In this document: positions 1-4,839 of the stretch, in pieces
Layout of the letters: each line of letters opens with the position of its first letter
Numbering within the stretch: position 1 is the first letter of the stretch
Assembly (NCBI GenBank): GCA_021786135.1
Contig: JAJYNV010000413.1
Span: 1-13,659, forward strand
DNA: 13,659 nucleotides
Reading direction: 5' to 3'
From: Bacillota bacterium
Lineage (GTDB): Bacteria; Bacillota; Sulfobacillia; JAJZYS01; JAJYTV01
The notes under the pieces: generated by a model
The model's input: the letters and a program-made list of their open reading frames with translations, nothing else
Databases searched by the model: none
What the model was told of the DNA's origin: nothing
Translations under genes and position numbers: made by a program

Positions 1-665
1 TTCCTGGCAAGCGCCGTCCGGATGACGGATCCAGATCTCCTGCGGTGTCGTGCTGCCGGCAGGTAGCTGTTCCGCGGCCTGGGCGGATGGACCACCTTCG
101 TCGCCCGGATGCCGACGAATGCGGCCGTGCGCCCGTCCATCACTGAGCGCCGGGAGCGCAAGCACCACCGCGGTTTGCACACTACAGAGTTGGAGTGCCC
201 GAAGGGTACGAAGTAGACGTACTTGGTGATGAGCAGGGTGCCTAGGTTGCGGGCGTTGAGACCGAGAATGTCGTTCGACGTGATCGCGAGCACGACGGGC
301 CTCTGGTTCCTGAGCTGTGCCTTGGCTGCCATCAGGACGGGGCTGTCGATGATGGCGTTTGCCAGTCTCGCCATGGTGCTGCCGGTGCAAGGGCAAATGA
401 CGACGGCGTCCAGGAGCTTCTGCGGCCCGAGCGGCTCCACTTCTGGAATGGACTTCAATGGCTCCTTACCTGTCGCGTCACGGATTGCAGTCAGCCACTT
501 CTCCGGCGTACCGAAGCGGGTCGGAGTGGTAAGGATGGTATTCGAGACAATCGGTACGATGTCCGCTCCTTCCTCGCGCAGTCGGTAGATCGGGTCGACG
601 GCCTCCTCGAGGGTGCAGTGGGAGCCGGCCAGGGCAAAGCCGATCGTCTTGCCGGACAGGCGCAT
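1..665 (-). CDS. dpaB: Dipicolinate synthase subunit B (SpoVFB/DpaB), C-terminus aberrant and running off the window
   Basis: DpaB is the flavoprotein-fold subunit of dipicolinate synthase. With DpaA it makes dipicolinic acid from the lysine-pathway intermediate in the mother cell during sporulation. Reading the minus strand from ATG 665 gives RLSGKTIGFALAGSHCTLEE at residues 2-21, then TRFGTPEKW, EPLGPQKLLDAVVICPCTGS, LANAIIDSPVLMAAKAQLRN and LGLNARN, and KYVYFVPFG ending at residue 156. These are the family's conserved blocks in order. A GAGGAGG ribosome site lies 8 nt upstream and fixes the start. After VPFG the family usually continues with QDxP..KPNS.VA and ends near residue 200. Here only HSNSVV resembles that, and the following in-frame sequence (KPRWCLRSRR...) is unlike the family. 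No stop occurs before the window edge, more than 220 codons in. The tail may reflect frameshifts, a DNA junction or decay. The N-terminal assignment is firm; whether the protein is functional is open. No dpaA lies upstream. Confidence 0.82.
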   Translation of the reverse strand, partial: MRLSGKTIGFALAGSHCTLEEAVDPIYRLREEGADIVPIVSNTILTTPTRFGTPEKWLTAIRDATGKEPLKSIPEVEPLGPQKLLDAVVICPCTGSTMARLANAIIDSPVLMAAKAQLRNQRPVVLAITSNDILGLNARNLGTLLITKYVYFVPFGHSNSVVCKPRWCLRSRRSVMDGRTAAFVGIRATKVVHPPRPRNSYLPAARHRRRSGSVIRTALAR

Positions 666-673
666 GCGGCAGT

Positions 674-680
674 CCTCCTC
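674..680 (-). promoter_or_regulatory. Ribosome binding site of dpaB
   Basis: GAGGAGG on the minus strand with an 8-nt spacer to ATG 665. It selects this start and shows that the 5' end of dpaB is intact even though its 3' part looks damaged. Confidence 0.8.
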
Positions 681-1613
681 GGTTCACGGCGGCATGGGCC
701 GCCCATAGTCCGCGGGGTACTGCGGCGACCTGCGCGCCGGCGCCGAAGCCCTCTGGCGGTCAGCCGCATCGTATGCACGGCGGCTGCAAGGGTGTTCCAT
801 GGGGCCAGTCAAGGAAGCCGCTATCCCCAGAACTGCGGCAGGACGTCTGCCGCGGATCCCTCGTGCGGACGCAGCACGTTCGAAATTTGGTGTGGATGCG
901 CGAGTCTCTGGCGAAGGCGGTGACCATCACGGCGATCCGACGCTCTTTGGCGAGCAGCTCTCGCACTTCCCGTAGTCGCTGTGCTGCTGGCTGCTTAAGG
1001 CACCTCAGTCGCGCCACGTGCAAGGCACAGCCATGGGTCATCGGCCCGACTGGTGCTTTGGTCAAAGCGACGGGCGTTCTCAATCCGCTCTGGGCCGACC
1101 GGCCCCAGCATCGCAACGCACTGCGAGGAGCGCATCTGCCTCGCATGGCGCACGGTGCATCGGTGCTGTGCCCCTTATCCCCGCATCCAGCGTGCAATCG
1201 CTGACAGACGCGCGCCGCCCTGCCACAGTGGCCGCATAACCCGGGAACCAGGCTCGTCACCTGGTACAAAGACGCCTTTGCGGTTGGGTGAGGCAGGGAG
1301 ACGGCATCTGTCGCGCGCAAGGACATCGCGTATCCCGCTTGTCTTCAGCCAGGGCAGCGCACGCCTCAGCCGCAACGTGACACGAATCGTAGCCCGTACC
1401 GGGCGCCTGACGCCTTTGGGAGCGAACCGAAGGGCACCTCAGATCGCAGCGACCTACCTGGCCAGGGCCGTTGACCTGCATTACCAATCGGGCAGCATGA
1501 ACTGGCTCACTTTCCACCCGAGAGGCAAGAACAGGAAACAGGCACCATACCCCAGAATACTCCACTTCCAACACGCACTGGACAACAAGACAGTCCCTTG
1601 AGGAAGTGGCGCC
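681..1613. other. About 930 bp with no recognisable gene
   Basis: Open frames exist on both strands, but their products are rich in Arg, Cys and Pro, overlap one another and show no family motifs. None has a convincing ribosome site. dpaA, which normally lies directly upstream of dpaB, is absent. A short inverted repeat (ACCAGG, 7-nt loop, CCTGGT) lies near 1247-1265. The stretch contains the candidate dpaB promoter on the left and must hold the promoter of the lipoprotein gene on the right, for which I see no clear -35/-10 pair. It may be decayed coding sequence; I could not identify what from. Confidence 0.6.
767..796 (-). promoter_or_regulatory. Candidate sigma-K-type promoter for dpaB
   Basis: On the minus strand AACA (796-793) is followed by a 17-nt spacer and CATACGATG (775-767). 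The published sigma-K consensus is roughly MACM, 16-17 nt, CATAnnnTA, so the -35, the spacer and most of the -10 agree. In Bacillus subtilis the spoVF (dpaAB) operon is transcribed by sigma-K in the mother cell. Transcription would start near 760, giving a leader of about 95 nt. The match is to short motifs in unconstrained DNA and could be chance, but it sits where a stand-alone dpaB would need a promoter. Confidence 0.4.
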
Positions 1614-2618
1614 ATGGCTCCACAGACCAAGATCCGCTCCGCCCTGCGTCTCCTCGGTGTCGCGGCCGGCCTTCTTGCTCTCGCCGGCTGCGGCACGCCC
1701 TTCACAGCTGTCAGCCAGATCGGCCTTCGGATCTCGAGCTCGTCCAAAGCGAAGGCGGACGGGACCCCCATCTCCCTCCGGCAGCTGCCCATGACGCGAT
1801 ACCGCCAGCAGATGCCGAAAGGGCAGGTGCTCTACAGCCTTCGCTACTGGAGCCGCGGCGTCAACGTGCAGGCCTACCTCGATGTGCCGCCCGGCCGCGG
1901 AGCATTTCCCCTGCTCGTGTTCCTCCACGGCGGGGACCCGACCGAGGCGCCTGGTCACTACACCGGCTTCCCCGTCTACACTCCCGTGATGGCTGCCGAA
2001 TCCTCCAACGCGCACAGCATCGTGTTCATTCCCAACTACGGCGGCTACGGCCCGAGCCAGGGCGACATCTGCAGCCCGTACGACTGCTTCCTCGACGCCG
2101 AGAACGGCATCAAGGCACTCTCACACATCCATGGCCTGCACGTGAAGGAAGATGCCACCTATCCCTTCGGCTTCTCGCTCGGCGGCTACGTCGCCATGAT
2201 GATGGCCGAACACGACCCTCAGGTGCGTGCCATCGTGCTCGACAGCCCTTGGCCCGGCGCGCTCGCGTTCCTGCGGTGGGCAGACCAGTTCAGCCAGGAT
2301 GCCCTCGGCACCAGCGACCTCAGCTTCTGGGCCCTAATGCATGGGACCTGGGGCAACAATCTGGATTCAGTCGTGTACCGCGACAACTCTGTCAACTTCT
2401 CCTCCATTCACACGCCGGTCCTGATCATCGGCGGCGAACAGGACACGACCATCCCACCGTCCCTCGTGCAGTTTCTCTACCGACAGCTGCAGGCCCACAA
2501 CCCCTACGTCGAGCTCGATATGGTGCCCGGCGGACATGCGCCCATCACGATGCACGTCTACAGGCTCGTGCAGAAGTGGCTTCTGCCGCTCGGGTTCCGC
2601 TTCTACCTGACAACCTGA
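1614..2618 (+). CDS. Lipoprotein alpha/beta hydrolase (dienelactone hydrolase / S9-like serine hydrolase)
   Basis: The 334-aa product is a serine hydrolase tethered to the outer face of the membrane. A basic N-region, a hydrophobic stretch at residues 13-25 and the lipobox L-A-G-C with Cys26 form a type II signal peptide. The mature part has an alpha/beta-hydrolase fold: the oxyanion-hole motif HGG at 105-107, GYGPSQGD around 144-151, the nucleophile elbow GFSLGG with Ser188, the acid Asp277 in IIGGEQD, and His308 in GGHAP. The triad is complete. A GAGGAAG ribosome site ends 7 nt before ATG 1614. It has no same-strand neighbour and is convergent with the MFS gene. The substrate cannot be told; peptide, ester or carbohydrate-ester cleavage are all possible for this fold. 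The lipobox and triad are seen directly; the class of reaction is inferred from the family. Confidence 0.85.
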   Translation: MAPQTKIRSALRLLGVAAGLLALAGCGTPFTAVSQIGLRISSSSKAKADGTPISLRQLPMTRYRQQMPKGQVLYSLRYWSRGVNVQAYLDVPPGRGAFPLLVFLHGGDPTEAPGHYTGFPVYTPVMAAESSNAHSIVFIPNYGGYGPSQGDICSPYDCFLDAENGIKALSHIHGLHVKEDATYPFGFSLGGYVAMMMAEHDPQVRAIVLDSPWPGALAFLRWADQFSQDALGTSDLSFWALMHGTWGNNLDSVVYRDNSVNFSSIHTPVLIIGGEQDTTIPPSLVQFLYRQLQAHNPYVELDMVPGGHAPITMHVYRLVQKWLLPLGFRFYLTT

Positions 2619-2637
2619 GGCGGCCGCATGGTGCGTG

Positions 2638-2691
2638 CAGCGCCGTCATGGTCAGGCGGGCCGAACAGCCCGCATGACCATGACGGCGCTG
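2638..2691. terminator. 24-bp near-perfect hairpin between convergent genes
   Basis: Arms at 2638-2661 and 2668-2691 are complementary at 23 of 24 positions (one mismatch near the loop), with the 6-nt loop CGAACA. It sits between the ends of the hydrolase gene (2618) and the MFS gene (2719), where a bidirectional terminator is expected. Neither side is followed by a real T tract, so it is not a standard intrinsic terminator. It may instead block read-through, protect 3' ends, or be a small palindromic repeat unit. Confidence 0.6.
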
Positions 2692-2718
2692 AGTTCACTT
2701 GCGTCTCTTGCCATCTCC

Positions 2719-4182
2719 TCACAGCTGGACGGGATGAGGCCTCCGCCCGTCCCTTTGGGCAATGAGGATCGGGATGCCGGCTGCGAGCGCGATCCCGAAT
2801 GCGAGCGTGAACCAGAGAAAGGCCGTGCGCACGGCGTGCATGAGCGCATCGGCCATGAGCCGCGACGTCCCTGTATGGAGACCCAGGAACACACCTACGG
2901 CCTGCGCCGCCGGCAGGCTCGTCTCCGCGAAGACGAGCGCGAGGGTGAGGGAAAGCGAGAATCCGATGTTGCGGAAGGTGTAGAAGAGTCCCGACGCCAT
3001 GCCGAGACGCTCGCGCGGCGACACCTTCATGACGAGGGACGAAAGCGGCGGCCAGTAGAAACCGTTGGCCACAGCCATGAGCGCGAGCGGCAGGGCGATG
3101 GCCCAAACCGACAGCCGATCCGGCAGCTGGCTCAGCCACAGGGCCCCGATGCCAAGCCCGGCGACACCGCCCCAGATCGGCCAAGCCGATCCGATGCGGT
3201 CGGCGAGCCTGCCGCCCATCGGGCTCGAGAGCAGCTGCGGCGCCGACAGCGGCACGAGAAGCAGTCCTGTGGCCAGAGGCGACTGAGCAAGGCCGCCTTG
3301 CAGATAGAACGTGAGCAGGAACGTGGTGGCGAAGAAGCCGATACTCGCGAAGGTTACAACTCCCTGTGCGGCCCCGAAGGCCTTGATGCCGAAAAGGCGG
3401 AGGTCGAAGAGGGGTTCCTTCGTCGTGAGTTCCCGACGAACGAACAGCGCCGCGCTGGCCAGGGCGACCAGCGCCAGCGTGAGAATGCGCGGAGAGAGCC
3501 AGCCCCAGGCAAGTCCCTCGGTGAAGATCACCAGCACAAGCGTCAGGGCGGTGGTGAAGAGAAAGAGACCGCTGACGTCCATCTGCAGCTTCGCGACGCG
3601 TCTGGCCGAGCGCGGCAGGACGAACCAGCCGAGGATCGCCGCCAGGATGCTGAACGGGACCGTGACATAGAAGACCGAGCGCCAGCCCAGGGTCGCCACC
3701 AGGATACCCCCTGCGACGGGCCCCACCAGCGAACCGAGCACCCAGGCCAGCGAGTTGATGCCGAGAGCGAAGCCAAGCTCCGACGACGGGAACGCCTCCG
3801 TGATGATCGGAGTGCCCAAGGCGGACAAGGCGGCGCCACCCAGGCCCTGCAGACAACGGAAGGCGATCAGGTCGGGCCCTGAGGGTGTAGCGCCGCAGAG
3901 CGCCGATCCGAGAGCGAACACCAGAAAGCCCGAAAGAAAGAGTGTCTTGCGCCCGACGAGGTCCGAGAGCCTGCCGAGCGGCAAGAGGAGCACTGTGCTT
4001 ACGAGCATGTAGCCGGTGAGCGTCCAAAGCATCGTCGCAATGTTGGAGTGCAGGCCAGTCAAGATGGCTGGCAGAGCCACGACCACGATGGTCGCGTCCG
4101 CATTGGCGATGAAGGATCCGAACGTGGTCACGCCGAGTACGGACCACTTCCATCGGCCGGAGGCTGACTTCGCCAGCATCAT
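2719..4182 (-). CDS. DHA2-family (14-TM) MFS drug/H+ antiporter
   Basis: The 487-aa membrane protein belongs to the EmrB/QacA-type major facilitator group, which exports small molecules with proton antiport. The opening helix carries NADATIVVVALP (27-38), the DHA2 form of motif D1. GRLSDLVGRK at 70-79 is motif A between TM2 and TM3, RCLQGLGG at 109-116 is motif B, and GSLVGPVAGG at 150-159 is antiporter motif C. Length and hydrophobic segments fit 14 helices. Two adjacent ATGs (4182 and 4179) are possible; GAAGGA lies 12 nt before the first, rather far. No dedicated TetR or MarR regulator sits beside it. The upstream DNA is instead rich in hairpins. Substrate is unknown: drug, metabolite or siderophore export are all open. 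Confidence 0.9.
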   Translation of the reverse strand: MMLAKSASGRWKWSVLGVTTFGSFIANADATIVVVALPAILTGLHSNIATMLWTLTGYMLVSTVLLLPLGRLSDLVGRKTLFLSGFLVFALGSALCGATPSGPDLIAFRCLQGLGGAALSALGTPIITEAFPSSELGFALGINSLAWVLGSLVGPVAGGILVATLGWRSVFYVTVPFSILAAILGWFVLPRSARRVAKLQMDVSGLFLFTTALTLVLVIFTEGLAWGWLSPRILTLALVALASAALFVRRELTTKEPLFDLRLFGIKAFGAAQGVVTFASIGFFATTFLLTFYLQGGLAQSPLATGLLLVPLSAPQLLSSPMGGRLADRIGSAWPIWGGVAGLGIGALWLSQLPDRLSVWAIALPLALMAVANGFYWPPLSSLVMKVSPRERLGMASGLFYTFRNIGFSLSLTLALVFAETSLPAAQAVGVFLGLHTGTSRLMADALMHAVRTAFLWFTLAFGIALAAGIPILIAQRDGRRPHPVQL

Positions 4183-4212
4183 CTATCCGTCACGTCCTTC
4201 CTGGCGCGTCTC

Positions 4213-4421
4213 CCGGGTCCGCAGGGAAGTGCGCGCCCAGCTTGCGAACCCGGACCGCTGCGAACAGCACGGTCCTCTGGCATACCAACACGGGCGGCTC
4301 GCCCTCGCATCGGAGGAAAGGCGGAGCCGGGTGCCGTCACCCGACGCATCGGCGCACTGGCGAAACCGGTAGTCTGTGCCCCGCACCGGCGAGGCCCCGG
4401 TTTGCGCATGATGCGCCGATG
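4213..4421 (-). ncRNA. Candidate structured 5' leader RNA of the MFS exporter
   Basis: Read on the minus strand, this stretch folds into successive hairpins. The largest (4421-4347) has three stacked helices. P1 is CATCGGCGCA with TGCGCCGATG (10 bp, perfect). P2 is GCG-bulged C-AAACCGG with CCGGTTTCGC. P3 is GCCTCGC-CGGT-GCGGGGC. Next comes GTCGGGTG-ACGG-CACCCGGC (4345-4326). Then follow a hairpin with a TTCG loop (4275-4252) and a 10-bp stem with a 21-nt loop (4253-4213), which ends about 30 nt before the start codon. The last two share 2 nt and cannot both form fully. P3, the 4345-4326 stem and the 4253-4213 stem each contain one T-G pair that is a wobble only on the minus strand, which argues for RNA of that sense. 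I recognise no known riboswitch class. Confidence 0.42.
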
Positions 4422-4618
4422 GAACCGGGCACGCTGTCTCGCTCTACGTCGCACACTGAAGCGCCGGTTGCTGGGCGGACACGCCCTTGACCCTTGCACC
4501 CACGTGTTTCCGCATCAGCCTCGGAATGCCCTCTCCCCCTGGAGTCCGGCTGAACTCGGCAATCCACCAAATACCACGGGCATGCCCCGCCTATTCTTCC
4601 ACCCCTTCCCTCATTTCC

Positions 4619-4648
4619 AATGTATCTACTGTCACAACTCTGTAACAA
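4619..4648 (-). promoter_or_regulatory. Weak candidate promoter toward the MFS leader
   Basis: On the minus strand TTGTTA (4648-4643), an 18-nt spacer and TACATT (4624-4619) each match the vegetative consensus at 4 of 6 positions. It lies in the AT-rich island and would give a leader of roughly 430 nt that includes the hairpin cluster. Weak match; offered as the best candidate seen. Confidence 0.25.
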
Positions 4649-4664
4649 TTGTTTCGACTAAATT
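4629..4664 (+). promoter_or_regulatory. Pho-box-like direct repeat with downstream -10 candidate for ykcB
   Basis: CTGTCAC (4629-4635), AACT, CTGTAAC (4640-4646), AATT is a 7-bp direct repeat with an 11-bp period. This is the layout and nearly the sequence of the enterobacterial PHO box; Bacillus PhoP sites also repeat TTAACA-like hexamers every 11 bp. TAAATT at 4659-4664 is a possible -10 with no -35, as expected for an activator-dependent promoter. The transcript would run into ykcB with a leader of about 170 nt. The repeat is seen directly; PhoP binding is inference. Confidence 0.35.
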
Positions 4665-4824
4665 TCCACATGATCAATCCATGAGTAATCCACGTCAATT
4701 CCACAAAATAAACAAAGACGAAGTTAACTTGCAGCGAAGGCCACTCTTAGGTCGACGTCATAGACTCCATTCGAACGGAACCCGGCACGCATCTGGAACC
4801 AGCATAGTGCCGCAACGAAAAGGC

Positions 4825-4832
4825 GGGAGGAA
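4825..4832 (+). promoter_or_regulatory. Ribosome binding site that decides the ykcB start
   Basis: GGGAGGAA with a 7-nt spacer to ATG 4840. It selects this start over the much longer open frame beginning at 4402. Confidence 0.8.
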
Positions 4833-4839
4833 CCGGCGG

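Larger units (their letters stand above)
4183..4839. other. Divergent intergenic region between MFS exporter and ykcB
   Basis: About 650 bp separate two divergent genes. The exporter side (about 4200-4421) is GC-rich and full of inverted repeats. The centre (about 4600-4740) is an AT-rich island with a Pho-box-like direct repeat and candidate promoters. The frame of ykcB happens to stay open back to 4402, but that extension has no ribosome site and no family similarity, so it is not counted as coding. No small gene could be supported here. Confidence 0.7.

Noticed and set aside
1247..1265. ACCAGG/CCTGGT inverted repeat as a terminator or IS end
   Set aside because: Six base pairs, no T tract, no flanking direct repeat and no transposase nearby.
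760..2015. Overlapping long open frames on both strands (for example 760-1326 minus, 1053-1601 plus, 1257-2015 minus)
   Set aside because: Compositions rich in Arg, Cys and Pro, no motifs and no ribosome sites; the last is a shadow of the lipoprotein gene at its 5' end.
2603..4153. Long open frames in other registers across the MFS gene (2603-4153 minus and 2635-3882 plus)
   Set aside because: They are out-of-frame readings of the exporter and lack its transmembrane pattern or any motif.
4326..4345. Calling the exporter leader a guanidine-II riboswitch
   Set aside because: Only one ACGR-loop hairpin is present; the class needs two similar hairpins, so the name is not supported.
4760..4790. 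TTCGAA-containing stretch as a tRNA T-arm
   Set aside because: No acceptor or anticodon stems of tRNA shape can be drawn around it on either strand.
4402..4839. In-frame extension that would lengthen YkcB by 146 residues
   Set aside because: No ribosome site, no similarity to the family N-terminus, and a strong ribosome site sits exactly before ATG 4840.
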